Shown: positions 1 through 6,444 of the stretch, one piece after another
How the letters are laid out: every line of letters begins with the position of its first letter
How positions within the stretch are numbered: position 1 is the first letter of the stretch
Origin: Amycolatopsis pretoriensis
GTDB taxonomy: Bacteria; Actinomycetota; Actinomycetes; Mycobacteriales; Pseudonocardiaceae
Direction: 5' to 3'
NCBI RefSeq assembly: GCF_900107925.1
Contig: NZ_FNUJ01000015.1
Location: 62,001 to 126,000 of the forward strand
DNA: 64,000 nucleotides
The notes under the pieces: generated by a model
What the model was told of the DNA's origin: nothing
Databases searched by the model: none
What the model saw: the letters and a program-made list of their open reading frames with translations, nothing else
Program-made: the position numbers and the translations under genes

Positions 1-794
1 TCGCCGGACAGCCGTGCGACGAACCCGTCGTGGTGGCCGGTGAACACCGCCGAGAGCTTGCCCGCGACCCCGCGCAGCACCTGGTCGCCGACGCCGGCGC
101 CGAGGCCGTCGTTGACCACCTTGAAGCCGTCGACGTCGAGGTAGATCAGCGCGATGTCGTCACGCGCGCCGGCGCCGAGCGCCGCTTCGAGCTTGGTCGT
201 GAACGACGACGCGTTGGGCAGCCCCGTCAGCGGGTCGTGCACGTTCTGGTGCAGCAGCCGTTCCTGCAGCAGGTGCAGCTCGTTCGCGTCGGACACCATC
301 AGCACCGGGTAGACCGACCCCGGCCGGTCGCCGGGGAGGCGGGCGAGGGTGACGTCGGTCCAGAGCTGCCCGTCCTCGGTGTGGTCGAGCAGCATCCGCT
401 CCTGGTAGCGCTCACGCCCGCCGCGCACCTGCTCGAGGCCCGCCTTGAGCCGCGAGACGTCGTGGTCGGTGGAGCCGAGGTCGGTGAGGTGCCGGCCGCG
501 CAGCTTGTCCGGCGAGCAGCCGAGCAGCTGGCCGAGCGCGAGGTTGGCCTCGACGATCTCGCCGCCGGGGTCGGCGAGCGCGATCCCCATCGGCGACGCG
601 GCGTAGAGCGCCGTGAACCGGTGCAGGGCGCCGTCGTGGCCCGGGCCGGCGTGGTCGACCGCGTCGTGCGCGATCTCCAGCAGCAGTGGCTCCAGCTCCT
701 CCGGGGGAAGTGTTACTCCTTTGGTGTCGGCCAACGTCGCCGCCCACCTGCGCGCCACGTCCAGCAGTCCTGGCGCGGCACCGGGCTCAGGCAC
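1..794 (-). CDS. PAS-GGDEF diguanylate cyclase, truncated by window edge
   Basis: Likely cyclic-di-GMP synthase. The visible 264 codons hold an N-terminal helical segment, a PAS-like sensor (about residues 45-150, with 'SPMGIALADPGGEIVEAN') and the first half of a GGDEF domain (from 'HDPLTGLPN', with the metal/substrate Asp in 'YLDVDGFK'). The sequence leaves the window just at the signature loop ('RLSG' followed by GA-), so an intact GGDEF motif cannot be confirmed. The GTG start at 794 is preceded by AGGTGGAG. The overlapping plus-strand reading frame lacks any recognisable domain. No transmembrane segment is seen, so it is probably a cytoplasmic sensor cyclase. Confidence 0.85.
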   Translation of the reverse strand, partial: MPEPGAAPGLLDVARRWAATLADTKGVTLPPEELEPLLLEIAHDAVDHAGPGHDGALHRFTALYAASPMGIALADPGGEIVEANLALGQLLGCSPDKLRGRHLTDLGSTDHDVSRLKAGLEQVRGGRERYQERMLLDHTEDGQLWTDVTLARLPGDRPGSVYPVLMVSDANELHLLQERLLHQNVHDPLTGLPNASSFTTKLEAALGAGARDDIALIYLDVDGFKVVNDGLGAGVGDQVLRGVAGKLSAVFTGHHDGFVARLSG

Positions 795-949
795 ACTCCA
801 CCTCTTCACGCACGGGTCAGGCCAGTTCAGCCGCGGTGTCGGGGATCATGAAGCCACACTAGGTACCCCTCGGCCGCGACCGATGCCACGCCATCATGCG
901 CGTCACGGGGTGTCTACCGGCTGAACGAGTGAACGAATGTCCACATGCG

Positions 950-964
950 GTAACTTTTCGTTAC
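950..964 (-). terminator. small hairpin after the P450 gene
   Basis: GTAAC (950-954) and GTTAC (960-964) flank a 5-nt AT-rich loop, 20 bp beyond the P450 stop codon. The stem is short, so this is a weak terminator candidate only. Confidence 0.25.
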
Positions 965-984
965 ACCCGGTGTGCGTGCCCGGG

Positions 985-2445
985 TCAGCGACGGGTCAAC
1001 CGCACCGGCAGACCGTCCGCGGGGACCGGCAGGGACACGTAGTCCCACTTCGCGGTGTAACTCTCCGGAACCGACCAGCGGTACGCCCGCAGCATTTCGT
1101 GCATCAGCAACTTCACCTCGAGGCTGCCGAAGTGGAGCCCGATGCACTTGTGCGCGCCGCCGCCGAAGGGCATCCACGCCATCCGGTGCGACTTGTCCTC
1201 GCGCCGCGGCTCGGCGAACCGCTCGGGGTCGAACTCGAAGGGGTTCGTCCAGCACTCCGGCGTGAAGTGGTTGACCGTCGGCGAGACGCCGCACAGGGTG
1301 CCGGCGGGGATGTAGTGGCCGAGGACCTCGGTGTCCTTGACGGTCTGGCGGGTCAGCGACGGCACCGGCGCGACGAGCCGCAGCGCCTCCTTCATCACGA
1401 GGTCCAGGGTTTCCAGCCGGTCGATCGCCTCGATGTCGAGGACGTCGTCGCCGAGGGCCAGCGACTCTTCGCGGGCGCGCTCCTGCCACTCGGGGTGCTT
1501 GGCGAGGTAGTACGCCATGGCGCTGCTGGTGATGGTCGTCGTGTCGTGCGCGGCCATCATCAGGAAGATCATGTGGTTGACGATGTCGGTGTCGGTGAAG
1601 CGGTCGCCGTCCTCGGTGGTGGCGTGGCAGAGCGCGGTGAACAGGTCGTCGCCGTCGGACTTGCGTTTGGCGGGCAGGGTTTCGCTGAAGTAGCGCTCGA
1701 GGACCTTCCGCCCGTGCAGGCCCGCCGACCAGCGCCCGCCGGGCACGGGGAAGCGCACGAGCGCGGTGCCGGCGCGCACGGAACTGACGAAGGCGCGGTT
1801 GATCCGGTGGGAGTCGGCGCCGCTGCGCATGCCCATGAACACGCGCGTCGCGACGTCGAGGGTGAGCTGCTTGAGCGCCCAGTACAGCCGCGGGCGCTCG
1901 TTCGAGCCCCAGCTCGCGACGCCTTCGCGCAGCGCCGGGCCCATCTCGTTGACGTAGCCCGTGAGCCGGGACCGGGTGAACGCCTCCTGCATGATCCGGC
2001 GGTGCAGGTGGTGCTCGCCGAAGTCCATCAGCATCAGGCCGCGCTCGAAGAACTTCTCGATGAAGAACTTCCAGCCTTCCTGCGAGAAGGCCTTGTCCTT
2101 GTTGATGAGCGCGATCTGCGTCGCCTCCGGCCCGGACAGCGCGACGATCTTCCGGCCGAAACCGCCGGTCCAGGAGACCGGGCCGTAGAGCTCGTAGCGG
2201 CGGAGGCCGAAGGCGGGGCCGAAGCGCATCATCTCGAGCATGTGCCCGACGACCGGCGGCCCTTCGTCGCCGAGGACGGGCTTCAGGCCGCTGCCGGCGG
2301 GCGGCGTCGCGAGTTCCTTGACGGGCCAGCGCGACTGCAGCCAGCGCTCGTCGACCTTGTGCGGCAGGGGGAGCGCCGTCAAGGGCGGAACGCGTTCGCG
2401 CAACGCTTCGGCGGCTCGGCTGACGGTGCCCGGCAAAGTGACCAT
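985..2445 (-). CDS. cytochrome P450, CYP136-like
   Basis: Heme-thiolate monooxygenase of 486 aa. Visible motifs are the I-helix acid-threonine pair in 'MMAAHDTTT', the K-helix ExxR in 'KEALRLV', the PERF motif 'FDPERF' and the heme loop 'FGGGAHKCIG' with ligand Cys434. The N-terminal block ('PPAGSGLKPVLGDEGPP', 'HLHRRIMQEAFTRSRL') closely resembles mycobacterial CYP136 as I remember it, so I place it near that family. Its substrate is unknown. No ferredoxin or reductase gene is adjacent. ATG at 2445 directly abuts GGGGAG; a TTG nine bases downstream would have better spacing, and an in-frame GTG lies at 2481, so the exact start is uncertain. The AraC gene upstream on the same strand is a plausible regulator. 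Confidence 0.93.
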   Translation of the reverse strand: MVTLPGTVSRAAEALRERVPPLTALPLPHKVDERWLQSRWPVKELATPPAGSGLKPVLGDEGPPVVGHMLEMMRFGPAFGLRRYELYGPVSWTGGFGRKIVALSGPEATQIALINKDKAFSQEGWKFFIEKFFERGLMLMDFGEHHLHRRIMQEAFTRSRLTGYVNEMGPALREGVASWGSNERPRLYWALKQLTLDVATRVFMGMRSGADSHRINRAFVSSVRAGTALVRFPVPGGRWSAGLHGRKVLERYFSETLPAKRKSDGDDLFTALCHATTEDGDRFTDTDIVNHMIFLMMAAHDTTTITSSAMAYYLAKHPEWQERAREESLALGDDVLDIEAIDRLETLDLVMKEALRLVAPVPSLTRQTVKDTEVLGHYIPAGTLCGVSPTVNHFTPECWTNPFEFDPERFAEPRREDKSHRMAWMPFGGGAHKCIGLHFGSLEVKLLMHEMLRAYRWSVPESYTAKWDYVSLPVPADGLPVRLTRR

Positions 2446-2484
2446 CTCCCCGCTGAGATCGGCTACCCCTCCACGATGCACCCT

Positions 2485-2503
2485 TGTTGACGATGTGACA
2501 ACA
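2485..2503. promoter_or_regulatory. inverted repeat upstream of the P450 gene
   Basis: TGTTG-N9-CAACA (2485-2489 and 2499-2503) lies 40-58 bp upstream of the P450 ATG, in the gap after the araC-type gene. Position and symmetry suit a regulator site. The controlling protein is not known. Confidence 0.3.
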
Positions 2504-2555
2504 CCTGGGCGGGCCTCTTTTCGGGTGGCTTCCGGAGATCCGGCCGGTGCTGTGC

Positions 2556-3497
2556 TCAGCGAGATGCCGCGCGCCGAACCTCGGATGGGTTGGCCCCGCG
2601 CACCCGCTTGAACGCCGCACTGAACGAAAACGCGTCGGCGTAGCCGACCGCGCGTGCCACCTCCGCGACGGTCGCCGCGTCCCTCCCCGCCAGGAGGTCG
2701 GCCGCGAGCGTCATGCGGTGGCGGGTGAGGTAGGTCAGCGGCGGCTCGCCGACCAATTCGCCGAACCGCTTCGCCAGCGTCGAACGCGATACGCCCACGC
2801 GATCGGCCAGCGTCCCGACCGTCCAGGGCTCCGCCGGCTCCGCGTGCAGGAGCCGCAGCGCGTGGCCGATGACCGGGTCGCGCTGGGCGGTCCACCACGC
2901 CGGGGGCGTGCCGCCGGGGCGGTCGAACCACTCGCGCAGCGTGCAGACGAGCATCCAGTCCAGCAGCCGGTCGAGCACCACCTGCTGGCCCGGCGCGTCG
3001 ACCGCGACCTCGGCGGCGAGGTGGTCCAGCACGGCGTCGCCGGTCCCGCCGCCGGCCACGCGCAGCACGACGGGCAGGGCGTCCAGCAGCCGCCGGCCGA
3101 TCTCGCCGCGGACGGGGTAGGCGCCGGTGATCAGGGTCGTCGGGCCGTCCCCGGAGTCGTGCCAGCCGAGGCGGTGGCGGGTCCCGCCCTGGTCCGGGGC
3201 GGCGCAGAACTCCCCGCACGCCACGGGTTCGGCGATCGTGCCGGGTTCGTCGACGAAGGTGAACGTCCCGGGGCCGCGCACGACCACGGTGTCGTAGGCG
3301 TCGAGCGGTTCCGGTGTCCCGTGGTCCGGCACGATCCAGCCGCCGCCGGTGAGAACCGTGCACAGGGTCAGCGGCGCGCCGTCCACGAAGTGCAGGGCCC
3401 AGGGCGGCGACAGGGCCGAGCTGCCGAAGAGCGAGCCGTGGGCCCGCAGGTCACCGAACGCGTCCACCTCCCCGACGTTAGACGATCGCGTAGGCAA
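2556..3497 (-). CDS. AraC-family regulator with N-terminal cupin
   Basis: DNA-binding regulator of up to 313 aa. The N-terminal half resembles the cupin_6 domain of AraC proteins ('LHFVDGAPLTLCTVLTGGGW'). The C-terminal about 100 residues form the two HTH motifs ('GTLADRVGVSRSTLAKRF' and 'VAEVARAVGYADAFSFSAAF'). The longest reading starts at TTG 3497; an in-frame GTG at 3467 sits directly after GGGGAG, so the start is uncertain by about 10 codons. It lies upstream of, and co-directional with, the P450 gene and divergent from the FDOR gene at 3550, so it may control either. Confidence 0.88.
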   Translation of the reverse strand: MPTRSSNVGEVDAFGDLRAHGSLFGSSALSPPWALHFVDGAPLTLCTVLTGGGWIVPDHGTPEPLDAYDTVVVRGPGTFTFVDEPGTIAEPVACGEFCAAPDQGGTRHRLGWHDSGDGPTTLITGAYPVRGEIGRRLLDALPVVLRVAGGGTGDAVLDHLAAEVAVDAPGQQVVLDRLLDWMLVCTLREWFDRPGGTPPAWWTAQRDPVIGHALRLLHAEPAEPWTVGTLADRVGVSRSTLAKRFGELVGEPPLTYLTRHRMTLAADLLAGRDAATVAEVARAVGYADAFSFSAAFKRVRGANPSEVRRAASR

Positions 3498-3549
3498 TCC
3501 GGTGTTTCACCCATGGAATCGTCCGACCGAGCCGGGTTGACTGGCCGTC

Positions 3550-3954
3550 ATGAACGCATTGACCCCCGACGACCTCGAGTTCCTCCGCCGTCCGCTGCAC
3601 GGGTTCCTGACGGTCGCGGGAGCGGAGCCCCGCCCGGTCTGGTTCGAGGCGACGACCGAGGGCACGCTCGAGCTGTTCACGGAACCGGACTCGCCGAAGG
3701 TCCGCCGGGTCCGCCGCGACCCGCGCGCGTCGCTCGTCGTGGCGGCGCCGGTGGGGGAGCGCGAACGGTGGGTTTCGGTCACGGGCCGGGTCTCCGTCGA
3801 GCCCGAGGGAGCACACGATCTCGCGTCACGCTTGGCCGCGCGCTACTGGGACCTCGACGACCCGGCCCGAGCCGCGGATCTCAAGGAAATCCTTGCGGTG
3901 GACCAGCTTCGGCTGGTGCTCCACCCGGAGAAGGTGCGCCGCTACAGGTACTGA
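3550..3954 (+). CDS. pyridoxamine-phosphate-oxidase-fold (FDOR-like) protein
   Basis: A 134-aa split-barrel flavin/F420-binding protein of the PNPOx/FDOR-B type common in actinobacteria. The family signature is the N-terminal 'LRRPLHGFLTV' strand pattern followed by 'RRDPRASLVV' and 'VSVTGRVSV'. Members reduce or bind F420, FMN or heme; the substrate cannot be told. No clear Shine-Dalgarno sequence precedes the ATG. The 3' end overlaps the convergent hydrolase gene by 13 bp. Confidence 0.85.
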   Translation: MNALTPDDLEFLRRPLHGFLTVAGAEPRPVWFEATTEGTLELFTEPDSPKVRRVRRDPRASLVVAAPVGERERWVSVTGRVSVEPEGAHDLASRLAARYWDLDDPARAADLKEILAVDQLRLVLHPEKVRRYRY

Positions 3955-4850
3955 CCGAAGTAGCCGGCGAGCTTGGCGACGGCGGGGTCGATGTACTCGC
4001 GCTTGTCGTAGAGGTCGACGTGACTCGCACCCGCGATCCAGTGGATCTCCGCGGGCCCGGTGGCGCGCCGGTGGGCCTCCAGGCCCATCCACGCGGTGAC
4101 CGCGCGCTCGCCGAGGATCTGCAGCACCGGGCGCGGGCCGATCAGCGGGACGGCGTGGAAGACGTCGCTCGCGGCCATCTTGTCGACGCTGTCCCAGGTG
4201 AGGAACTTCGCCGACCGCTCGTGGTAGCCGCGGGCGCCGCAGTAGTACTCCCAGCCCTCGACGCCGTGCGGCCCGCCGAGCGCGCCGGCTTCCGCGGCGG
4301 TCTCGGGGAACATCGTCAGCACCCCGGGGTCCTCGCCCCGGGCGGCGGCCGTGCGCGCCTGGGCGGCGGCGTCGAGCAGGCCCTGGAAGACGGCCGGGTC
4401 CTGCGTGCCGTCGGCGCCGTAGCGGAACTGGCGGGCGGGTTCGGCGGTGCTCACGGTCGCGACGGCCCGGACGCGGTGGTCCCCACCGGCGGCGGCGAGG
4501 GAGTAGCCGCCGGAGGCGCAGATGCCCAGCAGCCCGATCCGGCCGGCGTCGACCTCGGGCCGGGTGGTGAGACACGAGACGGCGGCCTTGAAGTCTTCGA
4601 TCCGCTGGGCGGGGTCTTCGAGGCCACGCGGCAGCCCGCCGGACTCGCCCTGGTGGGCGGCGTCGAAGGCCAGGGTGACGAAGCCGCGTTCGGCCATCAG
4701 CCGGGCGTAGGTGCCGGAGGTCTGCTCCTTGACACCGGTGCCGGGGTGGCCGACTACGAGGGCCGGGAGGGGTGCGTCGGCGTTGTCGGGGAGGTAGAGG
4801 TGGGCGGCGATGTCGAGGCCGGCGCTGGGGAAGGTGACGTTCTTGGTCAT
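3942..4850 (-). CDS. alpha/beta hydrolase, dienelactone-hydrolase-like, with Cys at the nucleophile elbow
   Basis: A 302-aa alpha/beta hydrolase similar to the YcjY/dienelactone hydrolase group. The oxyanion strand reads 'LVVGHPGTGVKEQ', the elbow is 'LLGICASGGYS' (Cys in the central nucleophile position), and the distal catalytic His is in 'IAGASHVDLY'. ATG 4850 follows GGTGGAGGC. Longer in-frame readings upstream lack this site. The gene is divergent from the DUF2255 gene and convergent with the FDOR gene. Substrate unknown; probably an ester or lactone. Confidence 0.88.
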   Translation of the reverse strand: MTKNVTFPSAGLDIAAHLYLPDNADAPLPALVVGHPGTGVKEQTSGTYARLMAERGFVTLAFDAAHQGESGGLPRGLEDPAQRIEDFKAAVSCLTTRPEVDAGRIGLLGICASGGYSLAAAGGDHRVRAVATVSTAEPARQFRYGADGTQDPAVFQGLLDAAAQARTAAARGEDPGVLTMFPETAAEAGALGGPHGVEGWEYYCGARGYHERSAKFLTWDSVDKMAASDVFHAVPLIGPRPVLQILGERAVTAWMGLEAHRRATGPAEIHWIAGASHVDLYDKREYIDPAVAKLAGYFGQYL

Positions 4851-4954
4851 GCCTCCACCTTCGGCCCGGGGCGCGGGGTGGAAAAGCCGCGGGTTCCTGC
4901 CTGGGAAGGATCCTGCCCCCGCACGCGGCACCGCGGAAGCTCCACACTGGAACC

Positions 4955-5311
4955 ATGACCACCTGGACACCCGAAGACCTCGCCCTGCTCGCCGCCGGCT
5001 ATTCGCTCGTCCTGACCGCCGGGGACCGTGGCGGGCCCGGCGTCGAGATCGGCATGGCGGTCGTCGACGGCGGGGTATACGTGCGTGCCTACCGCGGCGT
5101 CCGCTCGCGCTGGTACCGGGCAGCGCGCGACCACGGCCACGGCCGGATCGAGCTGGGCGGCGTCATCCGCGACGTCTCGTTCGCGACCGGTCTCGAACCA
5201 CCCGCCGGGCTCGACGCCGCCTTCGCCGGCAAGTACGGACCGGTGTCCGACGCGCTCGTCGCGAGCCCCGAGGCCCGGGCCGCGACGGTCCGGATCGACC
5301 CGGCGGCGTGA
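4955..5311 (+). CDS. DUF2255-type small protein
   Basis: A 118-aa protein matching the DUF2255 pattern: 'YSLVLTAGDRGGPGVEIGM', 'VYVRAYRGVRSRWYRAA', 'GVIRDVSF', then 'YGPVSDALVASPEARAATVRI'. The Arg/Trp-rich centre resembles split-barrel flavin-dependent proteins. Function unknown. It ends at a strong hairpin shared with nrdB, and shares a short divergent promoter region with the hydrolase gene. Confidence 0.82.
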   Translation: MTTWTPEDLALLAAGYSLVLTAGDRGGPGVEIGMAVVDGGVYVRAYRGVRSRWYRAARDHGHGRIELGGVIRDVSFATGLEPPAGLDAAFAGKYGPVSDALVASPEARAATVRIDPAA

Positions 5312-5313
5312 AA

Positions 5314-5347
5314 AGCCCGGCCACACTCCGAAAAGTGTGGCCGGGCT
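5314..5347. terminator. bidirectional terminator hairpin between DUF2255 gene and nrdB
   Basis: A perfect 14-bp stem (AGCCCGGCCACACT at 5314-5327 with its complement at 5334-5347) and 6-nt loop between convergent genes. On the minus strand the stem is followed by a short T run, so it suits nrdB best. Confidence 0.85.
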
Positions 5348-5357
5348 CAGCGGGAGA

Positions 5358-6431
5358 TCAGTCCCAGTCGAGGGCGCCGCCCGACTGGTACTCGATGACG
5401 CGGGTCTCGAAGAAGTTCTTCTCCTTCTTCAGGTCCATCGCCTCGGACATCCACGGGAACGGGTTCTCGGTCTCGCCGAAGATCGGGGCCAGCCCGATCT
5501 GCTGCGCGCGCCGGTCGGTGATGAAGTGCATGTACTGCTCGCACAGCTGCGCCGACAGGCCGAGCATGCCGCGGGGCATCGTGTCGCGCGCGTAGTTGAC
5601 CTCGAGCTCGCACGCGTCCTTCAGCATCCCGCGGACCTCTTCCTGGAACTCGGGCGTCCACAGGTGCGGGTTCTCGATCTTGATCTGGTTGATGCAGTCG
5701 ATGCCGAAGTTCAGGTGGATCGACTCGTCGCGCAGGATGTACTGGTACTGCTCGGCGATGCCGACCATCTTGTTCCGGCGGCCCAGCGACAGGATCTGCG
5801 CGAACCCGGTGTAGAACCACATGCCCTCGAAGATCACGTAGAACGCGACGAGGTCACGCAGGAACGCCGTGTCGGCCTCCGGCGTCCCGGTCTCGAAATC
5901 CGGGTTCTCCAGGTTCTGCGTGTACTTCAGCGCCCACGCGTCCTTCTCCGAGATGGAGGGGACTTCGCGGTACATGTTGAACAGCTCGCCCTCGACCAGG
6001 CCGAGGCTTTCGCAGATGTACTGGAAGGTGTGCGTGTGCACGGCCTCCTCGAACGCCTGGCGCAGCAGGTACTGGCGGCACTCGGGGTTGGTGATCTGCC
6101 GGTACACCGCGAGCACGATGTTGTTGGCCACCAAGGACTCCGCGGTAGCGAAGAAGCCCAGGTTGCGCTTGAGCATCTGCCGCTCGTCCTCGGTGAGGCC
6201 GTCCTTCGACTTCCACAGCGCGATGTCCGCCTGCATGGCGACCTCGGTCGGCATCCAGTGGTTGTTGCAGCCGGCCAGGTACTTCTCCCAGGCCCAGGTG
6301 TACTTCATCGGCAGCAGCTGGTTGACGTCGGCGCGCGCGTTGATCATGCGCTTGTCGTCGACGTTGATCCGGGCGGCCCCGACCTCGATCTCCCCGAGGC
6401 CGGTGGCGCCGGTCGTCTCCACGTTGGTCAT
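5358..6431 (-). CDS. nrdB: ribonucleotide reductase small subunit, class Ic type (Phe replaces radical Tyr)
   Basis: R2 subunit (357 aa) that generates the radical initiator for dNTP synthesis. Metal ligands are visible: Glu98 ('TAESLV'), Glu129 and His132 ('EEAVHTHTF'), and the second set in 'FEGMWFY' and 'RDESIHLNFG' (about residues 202, 236 and 239). The position four after His132, the radical Tyr in class Ia, is Phe136 (TTC codon at 6024-6026). The first ligand is Glu rather than Asp. Both features and long shared stretches ('PFPWMSEAMDLKKEKNFFET') match Chlamydia trachomatis NrdB, the type of the Mn/Fe class Ic enzymes. AAGGA precedes the ATG. It lies 13 bp downstream of nrdA in one operon and ends before a strong terminator. 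Confidence 0.96.
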   Translation of the reverse strand: MTNVETTGATGLGEIEVGAARINVDDKRMINARADVNQLLPMKYTWAWEKYLAGCNNHWMPTEVAMQADIALWKSKDGLTEDERQMLKRNLGFFATAESLVANNIVLAVYRQITNPECRQYLLRQAFEEAVHTHTFQYICESLGLVEGELFNMYREVPSISEKDAWALKYTQNLENPDFETGTPEADTAFLRDLVAFYVIFEGMWFYTGFAQILSLGRRNKMVGIAEQYQYILRDESIHLNFGIDCINQIKIENPHLWTPEFQEEVRGMLKDACELEVNYARDTMPRGMLGLSAQLCEQYMHFITDRRAQQIGLAPIFGETENPFPWMSEAMDLKKEKNFFETRVIEYQSGGALDWD

Positions 6432-6444
6432 GTTCTCGAATTCC

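Noticed and set aside
2547..4958. An 803-codon plus-strand open frame
   Set aside because: Runs across three real genes on both strands and lacks any recognisable domain; a high-GC artefact.
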